Counted from the first letter of the stretch, positions 47,501 through 59,522 are shown. The stretch is 64,000 nucleotides of DNA from Chrysomallon squamiferum (GCA_012295275.1 CM022669.1:420911-484910); one strand, 5' to 3'. The notes: generated from the sequence alone by a model not told the origin. Numbers and translations: made by a program.

Positions 47501-50500
47501 TGTCCTCTGCTCAATGCGACATCGCATTTCACTAACAGCGCCCTCTACTGTCACGTCAAACACTTTCAGTTCAAAAGGAGGATACAGCTTTCCACACTGC
47601 TGACAAACCAGATTACTTCCCTTCTCATACATGGCTCTCTTTTCCGGAACACCTCCTGAATCCAAGGTTATCTCACTTGAATCCAGCAGTAAGTGAGAGA
47701 AAGTGTTTAAGTCACACAGACAAACATCCACATCATCTGGCTTGTTTGTTCGACACAGAACTGTTCTATGACTAACAGACATCGTCTGTCTTTCTTTAAT
47801 GTGATTTGTGAAATCCAAGTAAGCTTCATCCAAACTAACTGGACAGTAATTTGGGTCGTAGAGAGCAAAGATTTCTCTGACCTGGCTGCTAACTTCTGTG
47901 TACTTTTTAAAGTTTGGACTCACAATGGTCAACTCTGGACACAGTTTCTTTCCTATAAAACCAGGCATTGCAGCTCGCACTCCATATTTCCTTGCCAAGT
48001 AGTTGGATGTAGACTGAATAAAACACACATGATATATTATTATTTATCAAATTTTACGCCATTTCAGAACATTACTTACATGTATGATTTAAATATAGAA
48101 ACATGTAAATGTAAAACATAAACGAATATTTTTTTTAGAGTAATAATAATAAAAAATTAGAATAATAAATCAAAAATAAAAAGTTTTACATTTTAAAAGA
48201 AAATATTTAATATATCTCCTGAAACAGGACATTTGTGATGTGAATGAAACAAACCCACCAACATTGAGTTACTCCCCACAGCAATGGGTTTGTGTCTGAG
48301 TGAAACATCTTCCCTCATCTCAACAGCAGCGTAGTATGCATCCATGTCAACGTGCACGATAACGTGATCAAGATCTCGAGTCCTCTCCAACATTTCTAAC
48401 AAGTGATCAGCCTTCAAATCACAGAAACACAAGTAAAAACAGTGTGTGTCAAATGACTGGAATTAAATTATTATTTGTTATTGACCTTGACCCATGCATT
48501 ACTGAGTTGTTGCTAATTGAAATGTATTCTTGTTTAATTTAGTAATGGAGTTATAAGTATTAAGCATTTCAGGCTGCAGAGATCAACCTAACAGTCTCTG
48601 TCTCTAAACTCCGTGGATGATATTGTGTCACATCATTAATTAAAAATACAAGAAATAAATGTAAGTATGTAAATAATAGCAGTTTGAATACATCATCATT
48701 TAGATAAATCATTATCGTAAGTTCAGCATAATCCTAAATTATAAATTTATCATAGGTTTGTTTTATCAGTAATTTTTTTTCACATAATAAGCTTGTGTTT
48801 TAAAAATATAGATTGAAAAAAGAAAAAAAAAAGAAAACAGGACTTTATTATTAATTAATTTTATCCTGAATTACTTTGTGTGTTTGGTGCATAACAAACC
48901 TCAATGACTGCTTTCCTCATATCCAGTTCAGATATACTTTTCTGTCTTTCTGTTTGTTCTTTTATTCGTTTATTCAGTTGTTCTTCTTTCTTTCTTTCAT
49001 TTATGAAATACTTGGAACCTAAATTACAGAAAAAATATTTAAAAACTGAACAAAATGACATTCAAAGTTTAATTCGGAAAAGCACATTAACAATACAATG
49101 CATTTCATGTTTATATGGTTCATAAACAACTCATAGATGAAAAATATAATAATAAATTTGGTTATCTTCTTGTAGGTAAATCTCAGAATAAATCAATGAA
49201 TGAATGTTTAAAAAGATCCCAGCATGAAAAATACATTGCCTATTGGATGTCAAACTACGGTAGACAAATATGAGCTGACGTCATTTAAATTTTAACTTTG
49301 AAAGATATTGATGAGACTTTTTTTTTCTTTTTTTTTTTTAAAATGACTTTATTCTAAATGTTTGTTATTTGTGAGTAATCTCAGTTAAAACTATACAGCT
49401 AAATTACAAACTTGTCACATTGCATTTTTTTTCATTTTTATTTTCATGTTTTTGTAACCATTAACTAAAATTTTGAAAGGCTAACCATTTATGATTTATT
49501 CTCACTGTCAGGTTTTAATTTTTATATATTTTAAAAAAATTAAAAAAAGAAATGCATAGTTTTACATATATTGAAACTGGTTTACCTTTTGAAGCTTCAT
49601 ATATAATTTTGTTTATTTTTTCTTTGTCGAGTCCCTCCATGCCAGCTTTGTTGTCATTCAGGTGTAGTCGCGTCAACTGTTGAGTTTTATCTGCAGACGA
49701 CATTTTTGTCTTCTTACTCTGTGTGTCATCACTGAACCCCTCTGTCTGGACACATCTTGATGTATCCTTTCCACTTCCAGTCTTAGTAGAGTCACCTGAA
49801 AAAATAACTGAAATGTAATTACATTTTAAACAGTACCCAATATTAATATAAAAACCTTTCTCTATGGACAGGGCAAAAATTAGACAACCGATTTCTGAAT
49901 TAATGAAGTGACTGGAAACTGTGACAGGAACAGGCATGTACAAAAATACACATTAAAACAAAGATTGTAAATATTTGTATACAAATATAAATATAAAGAA
50001 TTGTAATTATATGAAAAATTCACAAAGATGTTTAATTATTTGTGTAAAGATATATATGTTGTAAAAATACTGTAGAGATGTTTAATTATTTGTGTAAAGA
50101 TACTTACACACTGACGCAGATTGTAATTATTTGTGCCGACACAGATTGTAATTATTTGTGTAAAGATAGTTACACACTGATACAGATTGTAATTATTTGT
50201 GTAAAGATAACACATACACACTGAGACAGATTGTAATTATTTGTGTAAAGATACTTACACACTGACACAGATTGTAATTATTTGTGTAAATATACTTACA
50301 CACTGACACAGATTGTAATTATTTGTGTAAAGATACTTACACACTGACACAGATTGTAATTATTTGTGTAAAGATACTTACACACTGATGAAATGTCAGG
50401 AGCACTCCACTCAGTGTTTGTCCAGTCCTCTTCATCTTGCTCGTCAGAATTCTGTAGTTCAAAATCTGGGTTCATGTTCTTCTGAAATTAACAATTTAGT

Positions 50501-51207
50501 TCTCTTTATCTGTTTTTGTTATTGAAAACAAAATTCAGCAAGGTACACACATATTAAAACACGAACAGACCTCTGAAGGTTAAATGAAACTGAGAATTAA
50601 CCAGTATAAATGTTTATGTGACTTGATAACCACTGGATATCCCCATTAAATGTGAAATTTAATAATAATAATAATAATAATAAAGCATTCTATATTAATG
50701 ACAATTAATTCTTTTCAGTCTTTTTCAAACTGTGTGAAAAACTTCAAGTTCTAAACAACTGTTATAAATGAAAATTATATAAAGCATATTCTGCTTAACC
50801 CTAAAAACACATGTTATTACATTTTAAAAGTAGTTTTCTGAATCATTAACATCTCAGTTCTCAATAGGAGTGCAAAGTACCAGTTAACAGGTTATAGAAT
50901 TCCAGAAACAAACATTAACAATTAATTTGCTAAACCTAAAATACAAAATTATCATGTTTATGATGTTATCTGCCAGCAATTTAATTTAAAATGCTAATAA
51001 CTCAATTAAAACACTGTAGACATATTACCCTGACGCACAACTTATACAATGATAAAATTGATACAAAAATATGACAATAAATACTAAAACAGAAACTAGA
51101 GGAATAAATAAACAATATAAAAATGACGCGAGCTTAATCATTTAATAACAATAACTTGAATAACTCACCGACTTGAATAAGCTATCTAAAAGTGTCCGCT
51201 CGCTCAT
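41450..51207 (-). CDS. POLK: DNA polymerase kappa (Y-family translesion polymerase)
   Basis: Nuclear Y-family polymerase that bypasses template lesions such as bulky minor-groove adducts. Thirteen coding exons: 51169-51207, 50382-50481, 49586-49795, 48900-49018, 48259-48411, 47482-48013, 46707-46831, 45995-46161, 45522-45554, 44461-44557, 43445-43610, 42059-43205, 41450-41540. They total 2979 nt (992 aa plus stop) with every phase compatible; human POLK is 870 aa. Order: acidic N-terminus; N-clasp (LNDNKAGMEGLDKEKINKII, about 100-160); palm with D178 and D180 (VHVDMDAYYAAVE) and D269-E270 (SLDEAYLDF); IEQRTRLTASAGIAPNMLLA; thumb helix-hairpin-helix (CGIGKVTEKML); little finger (LKGRTVTVKMKTVQFEVKTR, LRLMGVRMS); a long Ser/Glu-rich region; two UBZ zinc fingers; C-terminal PIP box. 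Identity rests on near-continuous similarity to vertebrate POLK. Not an unsplit retrocopy, since introns are intact. Confidence 0.97.
42059..43205 (-). CDS. POLK: POLK exon 12: PIP-like motif, Ser/Glu-rich linker and two UBZ fingers
   Basis: Begins with the second base of the Gly codon in LMGVRMS. QDTITGMFKKL (Q596-F603) is a PIP-box-like motif at the position of the vertebrate one. UBZ1 is YFCPVCSVNIACNN ... HVDFC (about 810-835); UBZ2 is YTCPVCHLEKHDWN ... HVDTC (about 915-940). Both have CxxC ... HxxxC zinc ligands. The exon is spliced at AAAAG/GTTGTT; reading on into LFYILHIILF is intron. UBZ fingers bind ubiquitinated PCNA. Confidence 0.93.
44651..44820. repeat. About 54-bp tandem repeat in POLK intron
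   Basis: Three near-identical units of cagtcagtcacaatgttctg, tatgtcagtgcag and ttacaacttgtttaataaac with 53-55 bp spacing, plus a partial fourth. Confidence 0.9.
45522..45554 (-). CDS. POLK: POLK exon 9, 33-nt microexon
   Basis: Encodes DGERKSMSTE plus shared arginines on each side; the equivalent vertebrate segment is TRDGERKSMSVERTFSE. Acceptor TTTTCAG and donor AAG/GTAAAC flank it, and both phases fit. Confidence 0.9.
47482..48013 (-). CDS. POLK: POLK exon 6: palm/fingers with catalytic DE and a Cys-rich insert
   Basis: Starts STSNYLARKYGVRAAMPGF and carries SLDEAYLDFT (D269, E270). Between the catalytic DE and IEQRT lies an insert with C294, C305, C307, C344 and C347, the last two in NLVCQQCGKLYPPFEL. 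The corresponding vertebrate insert, from family knowledge, is variable and lacks this cysteine set. Ends GCA AGT GCA G at a GTAACT donor. Confidence 0.95.
48259..48411 (-). CDS. POLK: POLK exon 5: palm with first catalytic aspartates
   Basis: Encodes ADHLLEMLERTRDLDHVIV then HVDMDAYYAAVEMRE, and IAVGSNSML at a TTG/GTGGGT donor. D178 and D180 are the first metal ligands of the Y-family site. Confidence 0.96.
50032..50388. repeat. 41-bp minisatellite overlapping the POLK exon-2 splice donor
   Basis: Units start at 50248, 50289, 50330 and 50371, exactly 41 bp apart, with more diverged units to 50032. On the minus strand each unit carries CAGTGTGTAAGTATC or a close variant. The unit at 50371 contains the true donor (exon ends at 50382). 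Confidence 0.92.
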
Positions 51208-51700
51208 TAAAATGTTGAATTAAAGATTATTTTATCGGAACTTGTTTCACAACCACATAAAACTACTTGTAAGTTGTAGGGAAACTTGTTAGGCATGGCT
51301 AACATGCAAAATGTGAGCTTACAACATGATACGAACTTGCTGAGTTAGTTTTATATCATAATCAATGCCTACTACTACTAAGCAGCCTGGGCTATAGAAG
51401 TATAGTTTATGCAAGGCTATTGGCTTGCCTTTTTTTATTTATTATTTTTAAGCTTTTTCTTTCATAATTGTAATAAAATTATATAGCACTAGCAGTGACA
51501 CCAATAAGAACTCGTAGCAAAATACTGAGTATAATCTCTGCTAACAAGGGATAAATTTAAACTGCAAGATTACCGATTTGGCTAAATTAATCTTTTAGTT
51601 CGAGCTAATGAATTAATAAATATACATATTATTATACACAGTACGCCAGTGGTTTCGACGTAACGCAAACACGAGAAGCGGTTCAAGTTGAAATTACCGC
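51208..51700. promoter_or_regulatory. Divergent POLK / SSR2 promoter region
   Basis: POLK starts at 51207 on the minus strand and the likely SSR2 leader begins near 51700 on the plus strand. No TATA box is evident for either. CpG-containing sequence clusters at 51650-51715 (cgacgtaacg, cttgcgcgg). The shared-promoter reading is inference. Confidence 0.5.
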
Positions 51701-51755
51701 TCTTGCGCGGTTTTTACTTCCTTTTTGATGGTTGGGAGAGGAAACGTGGAGTAAG
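51701..51755 (+). other. SSR2: Putative 5' noncoding exon of SSR2
   Basis: A pyrimidine-rich TTTTTACTTCCTTTTTG followed by a short leader and overlapping donors GA/GTAAGG (ends 51750) and AAG/GTATTT (ends 51755). It would splice to the acceptor at 53361, two bases before the start codon. The start boundary is not defined. Confidence 0.4.
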
Positions 51756-52442
51756 GTATTTGCTTGTCTTGCTATTGAATCTGAATATGAAAATCTGAAT
51801 GAAAATTTTTTCATATAACTGTGATGTGTAATTCTGTTTACCTCAGCTGTAATATATAAAGGGCTAAGCTACTTATTTTAGTTGTTTATAATAAGGTGTT
51901 TCATAATTCATTCTGTTTTTGTTATGCTTTTCAAGTTTTGTCGACGTGGCTCTAATTTAATTTTTATTTGTATTTCAATTAAGCTTAATACTGATTAATT
52001 ATCGTGCAGTTGTTATAGTAAAACATGTCCTGTATTTTACATTTAGTGAATTACTGAGCCTTTATAAATGTGTAAGTGAGTAAACTTGTTATTAAAATAT
52101 TTTGTACATAATACTTAATAGTAGTACTAGTAACTAAGCATACTTAGATACTATTAGTATTTTATTCTCTTTATTAATGTTATTATTTTGTAGTTCTTGG
52201 CAAAAACTAAAAGCAAAACAAAACAAAAATCATCTTAATTTATAGCTCATCAAAATGAATTGACTGAGAATCAGTGTTGTGTTAACTGATCAAAAACATT
52301 TAATGGTTACAACTGTTTCCTAAAGTTAAACTGTAGTGTGAAAATGTTCAGAACATTTTTTTTTTTTTACAATTACAGCATCTGTCTCCACTAAGCGATA
52401 AAGTGATAAGATAGGCACTTCCTGATTGCATGTGTACCTTTG

Positions 52443-52551
52443 TGTCATATTCTCAGCCATGAAAAGACTAGAAACAGCTGCCACACTTATGATGTAATGC
52501 ATGTTAAATCATTAGATTATATCTGATGTGTGGATGGCTGAGAATATGGCA
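52443..52551. repeat. Short inverted repeat in SSR2 first intron
   Basis: tgtcatattctcagccat (52443-52460) and its reverse complement with one mismatch (52534-52551) flank a 73-base loop. May be a minimal foldback element. Confidence 0.65.
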
Positions 52552-53363
52552 TATTTCAAATAGAAAAAGAGAAGAACAAAACAAACCTAATAAACATCAG
52601 TTCTGCAGTCTGCTGTTGGTAATAAAAATAATAAATGCACAACACTATGAGTGACACAAAATGTTATCTACATATAAGTTTTATATATGTATATCTTACC
52701 AAATCTGGGAAGCATTTCAAATTTAAATGCTAAATCGGTCATAAGATGTATAGAAACATTTATTTAAATCTGTGTTGATTCCATTAGTTTCAGAAGGTGG
52801 TTTGCCTGGAATAAATATTTGTTAAACCTTTCTATTTTGTCTTTGTATCAGTTTTCTCATTTACAGCTTCAGATGTCCTGACATGTTTATTCCCAGCTTT
52901 TTTGTTTTACTTTTGTCACTCTGAGGTTCTGGATATAAAATAATTTCTAGCTGCAGTATCCAGGCACATGCTGCACAGATTATATACCCTTTATATATAT
53001 TCCCAGACTGCTCATAGTGAATTAGACCAAAGAAAGGCTTAACAATGTGCATTACAATAGTTTTAATCAGATGTTTCATACTAGATTTATCAGCCTAGCA
53101 GTGATCAGCTATTTTATCACACTGACTCCTTTCAACAAATTTCAAGATAACAATTTCTTTTTTAATTTCTTATGGGAATTGCCTAAAACTGAATGATGTA
53201 CAGTTACACAGGGAATGCATTGTTATAATAGTTGTTTGCAGCTGAGAATTTGCTTTATTGCTGTTTTTTTTTTTATATCTATATAAATTAGTATATTATT
53301 TTGTTTACTAGTGGTATATAAAATGTTGCCTGGTTTGCTGATAGTTATTTGCTTATTTTAGAT

Positions 53364-55534
53364 ATGAAGATGTGGATATCGGCGTTTGTGTTGACGTTTC
53401 TGCTGTTTACAGTAAACCAGGCTGACGAGGAAACAGAAGCTCGCCTGCTCGCATCAAAATCAATTCTAAACCAGTACTTAGTGGAGGGCAAGCACCTCTC
53501 AGTGGAATACAAGATATACAACATCGGTGGCAGGTTAGATTCTTGTTCTTAACAGACTTAACATCACACAGATACAGAATTCTTTAGTTAATAAAATCAG
53601 TGAACTGGAAGACAAATATGTGTTGCTGTTTGCATGCATCAGACTGAAATGTAAAAATTTCTTCTTCTTTTTGATTGTAAAACTTTAAAAAGCTGGGTCA
53701 GTATTGTTCTTGTGGAATTCACTCAAAAAAATGTGAAGTTGTCAGGTGACCACAGACCAAGTTGATTGATATCCCAATCACAGTTGATGAAGTGCCTGAG
53801 GTTTTAAACAAGTATGACTGAAATCTTTTTGAGAAAGTAGAAATAATAAAATTATTTAGACAGAAAAAAACCCCTGAAATCCATAAAATAGCACATTCTG
53901 ATGTTTATTATTTGTGTATGCAAACAATATATTTGTGTTTGTATTTATTGTGACATTTGTTTTCAGTGCTGCTCGTGAAGTTAACTTGGTTGACGATGGT
54001 TTCCCAGAAGCTGATTTTGAAATTATCAGAGGAAGTCCGCGTGTCCTGGACGAGAATTGCTCCGTATGTTTTATTAACTTTTTAACTTTTATAAACTAGT
54101 CTGACATTTATCAGATTTGACTTTTACTTTCAGGAGCTATGACTTCTATTCCTGGGTTATTTTCATTTGTTATTCCTCTTTTGAAATTAATTTTTTTTTT
54201 GTTTCATTCTCTATGTTCTACATATGTCTGGTTTTTGTACTTGTGTTAATCTGACAGTAAAATATTTGTGATTTCTAGAAAATTTTGTTATAGCAGAAAG
54301 TAATAACAGACTGTATTAAAATTTGACATGTCTTAATCATTTAATTTTATCTTTAGTCTGGTAATTTATTGTTTTTTTTTTAAATTTTAAATTATTATTG
54401 GGTAGAAAATAAAATGCCTTTCTTTAAGAGTATTTATTATTAAAATGCCTGGTAACTGAACTAACTGATTCATAGGCAGGTTACATAGTGTTGGCTGTTG
54501 CTAGTTAAATAATTTTATTATCTATAACAACCATATTTTCTCTTCTGTATATCATGTTTTAACTTTAACTCACTACAGCAACACTAACGTCACCCACGCT
54601 GTAATACTGCAGCCACGGAAATCTGGTTACTTCAATTTCACTGCAGCAGAGGTGTCATATCTGACAACAGAAGATTCAAAGGAAATACAGGTATGTGTGA
54701 ATATTTGTATTATGTATATATAATTACTGTTTTGATCCTTAAACAGTATTATAGATCAAGCTTTTTTACATTTTTTAAACCTAACATGTTTCTTAAATTG
54801 GCCTGAAGATGTTACAGAACTGTAGAAGGAATCAGAACCTCAGCTACTAATAAACATGTATCCTCAGATTTATTTTGCATTTTCTGCATACTGAAAGTGA
54901 GTTTATTGCAAATCAACAAACAAATGAAAAATTTGAGTTTTAACAGTTTGCTTGTCAATGACAATATTTTTCTTAGCAAAATCCAATGAGTACTGGAAAG
55001 AAATGAGTGGATTTCATTTCATAATTTTGGTATTTCCAACATTTTATGATCAAACAAAAAGTTTCACTGAGAAAGTTAGAGAAACAGTCTGGTACAATAA
55101 TGTAAAAAACACACACTTACATACATACAGGCACATCCATATTAATACATCTCAGTGTATAAAAGTCATGTTCATATTCTTTCAGTTTGGTTACACAAGT
55201 GCCCCAGGAGAAGGTGAAATTGTAAACAGGAAGGATTTTGAAAGAAGATTTTCTCCACATGTGGTATTTATTTTAACTTTTTTCTAGACACTTATTTTTC
55301 GTAATTTTATGTGTTATTTAATTTGCTATTCAGTTACACATTTCTATTATTCATACTGATACTGTGTTTAAAACTGCCATGTTTTCCATTGCTCTCACAG
55401 TTTTCTTGTTTACTTCACAGCTCGACTGGCTGGTGTTTGCAGTGATGACTCTTCCATCTCTTGGGATTCCATTTCTTCTTTGGTTCGGCAGCAAGAAAAA
55501 ATACGATTCATCAAAACCTAAAAAGACTCAGTGA
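53364..55534 (+). CDS. SSR2: Translocon-associated protein subunit beta (TRAP-beta)
   Basis: ER membrane subunit of the TRAP complex, which assists Sec61-dependent import of secretory proteins. Coding exons: 53364-53533, 53967-54063, 54579-54690, 55186-55260, 55421-55534. Signal peptide [20 protein letters not shown], then [20 protein letters not shown], a beta-sandwich luminal domain ([21 protein letters not shown], with NVT and NFT sequons), STSAPG-like [13 protein letters not shown], a C-terminal membrane helix ([20 protein letters not shown]) and a short lysine-rich cytosolic tail ending KKTQ. Length about 189 aa if frame is restored; human is 183. Strong match along the full family. Exon 2 lacks two bases relative to the expected frame. 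No other gene lies between this and POLK. Confidence 0.95.
53967..54063 (+). CDS. SSR2: SSR2 exon 2 with apparent 2-nt deletion
   Basis: Starts in frame as [20 protein letters not shown] then RGSP. The conserved continuation VSWTRIAP (human VKWDRIAP) is in another frame. The exon is 97 nt; phase matching to exon 3 needs 99 (or 96), and alignment length favours 99. Break near 54037-54041 (ccgcgtg). Read literally the frame gives RVLDENCS and then a stop soon after exon 3 begins. Confidence 0.8.
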
Positions 55535-55851
55535 TTTTTATCATATTAAACTCATTTTTCATTTTAAACTGGATTTTGTCATTCATTTTAGTGTGCTGCT
55601 GGTGTTTTCTCATTTTTTATACTTGTGTATGTGTCTTCTGATATAGATTGTAATATATAACATGTTGAAAATTTGCTGCGTGGTATATTGTGTATTCAGT
55701 GCAGGAAATTTGCTTTGATTCAGATGTTTTGACTATTTATAAAAAATGGATGCTTTTTAAACTTGCATTGACTGAATGTTTATGTAAATTTGAAGATTTT
55801 GAATTCTGTACTGGGTATGAATGTTGACTCTATAATAGTTAAATATATTAA

Positions 55852-55857
55852 AATAAA
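55852..55857 (+). terminator. SSR2: Candidate poly(A) signal of SSR2
   Basis: AATAAA about 320 nt after the stop codon, within an AT-rich stretch. Plausible 3' UTR length for this gene; inferred. Confidence 0.5.
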
Positions 55858-57158
55858 ATATTATCCAATGGTAGGACATAATGCCATTAATTTAAATATT
55901 TATTTACAAGAAATTACAGACTTTTTCCATCTAGCAATATATCTATTTGTTATTTCGGATAACTGATATTCTTTGGTCTCATGATACTTAATAATGTAAT
56001 CAGAATATTGATGATATAGTTTGTCAAACAAATGTTTTTATTAAATGACAAAACCAATAAATAGTATATAAATGATAAATTATAGAGTTACATAGACAAA
56101 TAATACTTATCTAATTTTAAAGATGGCAAGTTTACATCACAGACTGAAATTGATGTTAAATAAATTAATATAAATTATGTATTAAAATATGGCTGTTTAA
56201 AATGAATACCTGATTAACATTCCATCCTGTCTGTATTTATTTTATTTTTTATTTAATGTTTTCATGAAAATAGTTTTAATTACTTGTATTTAAAAGGAAA
56301 TATGTGATATGGCAGCAACTATACAGAATTTGTAATGTGTAATAACAAATGAAAAATCTTGTTACCAATTTTAATATACATTTTCTCAGTTCACTAGAAA
56401 GGGATTTTAAATTTGACCTTGGAAATCTTTTACCAGACTCTCTCATTGTGATAGCTAACTTTGTATAAAGAAGACTTTGGTGATGAATAGTCACTATTAA
56501 AATGAAATAATTAGTCTGAGGAACGTTATTCCTCCCTCATGATATCTCTCTTCTTTTTTCTTATTTTACTAGGTCAAGGAAATTAAGAAAAATGCCAATT
56601 TGACATGAAATAATTAAGCAAATTTCTTTTACAAAAGTTCATATTAAAAGCAATTACTGTAATAGTCATTGAAATTTACAGAAATGTCTTCAGCTGGTAA
56701 CAAGAATGAGTTGGGAATGGATATGTGGATTCGTGGACTATAAATTGTTTTGCAGAAATTTAAAATGCTTAATTTTGATTTCATTAAAAATGTAAATTTG
56801 AGATTTCTTTATTGCCATTTTCATTTTCCATCATTTTGCAGTGACTAGTGATGTAATAATTTTTACACAGATACTGAAGATTAAACACGAAAATGTATAT
56901 ATTGCAAATGAAAGGAAACAGAGGAATTTAGCTAATAAAAACTGGTGTATACAACTGAAGAAAACACGAATACTGTTGGTGAAGGAATGAAAATAGCAAA
57001 TCTTTAGACTAATCATTATGAACACAACTGAAGATTAGCATGACAATAACTGTGAAAAAGAAGAAATAATATTATCATCCATCATAGTAAATGTTAATGT
57101 TAAATAGCATGATAAAAAATAATGAAAAGAGAAACACAGTTGTCACATGTAATTATTG

Positions 57159-57164
57159 TTTATT
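57159..57164 (-). terminator. Candidate poly(A) signal of the PDE8 gene
   Basis: Minus-strand AATAAA in tgtttatttaattt followed downstream by quieter sequence. It would give a 3' UTR of about 2.3 kb; nearer alternatives exist. Confidence 0.3.
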
Positions 57165-58335
57165 TAATTTTTTTTTTTACTAACTGCAAACTTCAGTGAG
57201 TTTACGTGTGAATACAAGACTCAGATTGGCATGTAATATACATTATTATCTCACAGTTAAATCAACAGATATACACACCATTTGTATAAAACTTGCATTG
57301 TATAAATAACAACGATATAAATCTGGTTCAACAACATTAACAAAAACAGTGTTACACGTTAATAAATTTCATCAAAAGAATATTTTCATTGATCAGACAG
57401 CCCTCATTTAACTGTTAAATAACACACTTCTGTAAATCAACAACAAACAATAAATAAATTATATAAAACAAAAATATTAGTAACTACAACGAGAACAAGA
57501 TTGTGACTTTGGTGTGTATTTGACATAATTTACATTTTCTTTAAATTAAATTTCTGTGCACTGATATAGCTTCAGTCTGAATTTATGTGTTTAACACCTG
57601 CAAAACACAAAGTCAATCACACCATATGATAAAATACTGAAATTACAAAAGAAAAAATATTAGTAATATTAGGTAAACCTTTATGTTAAAAATATTTTTC
57701 AGTCAACAAAGAATTGAATATTACCAACGCAGTAATTAGCACTTGTAAAACGAACAAAACGCATTTTCCATTGTCTACAGATTGCATGGTGTCTAACACT
57801 GTTCATGGTTTTTGTTTTGAAATGGTCAAATCATTAAAGTTTCTATAACCATCAAAACAAATTCTGGTTTCTTCAGTTAAGGGCAAACTGTGGGTCACAG
57901 GCTGATCTCATTTATTAGCTGTGCAGCCCACCTGATGATGAGCCATGTCAAATGCAGCCTGCTTTTCTTGTTCAAATATGTGACTATAGTTTAACAAAAA
58001 AAAACAAATACACCCACAAAAGCAACTAAAACATGAGTAAAATTATCAGTTGTGAAATATCTTGAACATAAGCCTCTGAAGTACACCTCAGCTCCAGCCC
58101 TTCAACTTTGTAAACCTCTAATGGCCGATGTTTTTGTTTTTTCACAAGTGATTTGGTAACTAGCTACGTACAAAATGCATTTATGATAAATCAACACAAT
58201 GTTAAACTTTATCACACATAAAAAGTATATAATTTCATTTAATTATCACTTTGTAATCATTTATTGTCCTTGATTGTCAGAAATACAATGTACAATGATT
58301 TTTATCTTCACAATACAGAAATCTGCATTAGTTAA

Positions 58336-58375
<40 letters not shown>

Positions 58376-59522
58376 TCTCTCATCTTTTTGCAGAATTAGT
58401 TAACAAATGTTAAAGACCTCAAATGAGGCTCATATTTTTTTTTAATGAATCACCATAGAGTTTAGGTCACTCATTTACAGCTTTGGGTATCGTCACATCT
58501 AGGAATATCATCAGTATGTTAGGTTGCTACCACAGTAATCTGTTGTTACATGAATATGACATGCAATAGAGACAGTGTGGTTTCAAAAACAGTTTTATTT
58601 ATGGAGCTATGATAGTTTTCATTAGTTATTTATCCTGAATGTGTAGTTTTGTGTCTGTATCTCTCTGCATCATTCATCTCTGTATTTTTCTGTTTGACTG
58701 TGTGTGTGTGTGTGTGTGTATGCTGTATGAAAGATTAGTATTGACTGAGGGCAGAGAAATTAGATGGGGTAAGGGGACCAACAGATCCTTGCTGGGACAT
58801 ACAAAGAAGTGAATGTCTGCTTACAGGTGAATGACAACTTCTCTTTGCTGCTAATAAAAATAGACTTGTCTTGATAACAATCACTATATTGATTTCACAC
58901 CTGAGATCATTAACTGGGGGTTTGTGGGTGGTGGGGACTGAGGTCATCAGGTGAATAGATCAGGAAACATGTTAAGAAAATAATATTAAAATTTACTATT
59001 TTCAACAACTGATGATTAATGTAATACCTCTAAACTGACTTGTTATTCCAGTTGGTTCCATCACTATAACATCAATAATCAAAATTGTTTTTAATGCATG
59101 TGATTGTCACAGTGTATATCTTTCTGTCTGTTCAGATTTAATGGTGATGTCAGTGTATAGCTGTCACAATATCCAGTTAATTATTTGTTGTTTGATAGTT
59201 TTGAACAGAGAATGTCATAGCTATTTATGTAACCTTTCATGCACAATAAAATTTTGTCTGTTAAAATAAATCTTACACAACTTTACAGTAATGTTGATTA
59301 ATTGTATATGCTGTAATGACAACTGTTTAAAAACTGAGATTTTCTTTCTGTGAAGAGCTGATATGTTTTATACATTTATTACAACTTTTTCAGAGTAATA
59401 CAAACAGACTAATTCAGTACAAACTTTAATATACAGATAAATGCAGAACACTGCAAGTCCAGACCAAATTTGAATTCTTGTCACATCTCGTCTTGGTTGA
59501 GATGGTGTCTGTAGTGTTAGCT

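Larger units (their letters stand above)
55535..59522. other. Convergent 3' region of SSR2 and PDE8
   Basis: Both genes point into this interval. It contains SSR2 3' UTR to about 55.88 kb and probably PDE8 3' UTR from 59.52 kb down to about 57.15 kb. Low repeat density compared with the left of the window. No coding exon recognised; short open frames such as 58735-58947 are not supported. Confidence 0.5.

Noticed and set aside
48904-49125. Plus-strand frames opposite POLK exons (also 42206-42415, 47768-48121, 46681-46890)
   Set aside because: Antisense shadows of well-supported POLK exons.
58735-58947. 70-codon minus-strand frame in the PDE8 3' region
   Set aside because: Lies in the probable 3' UTR downstream of the PDE8 stop, with no conserved features.
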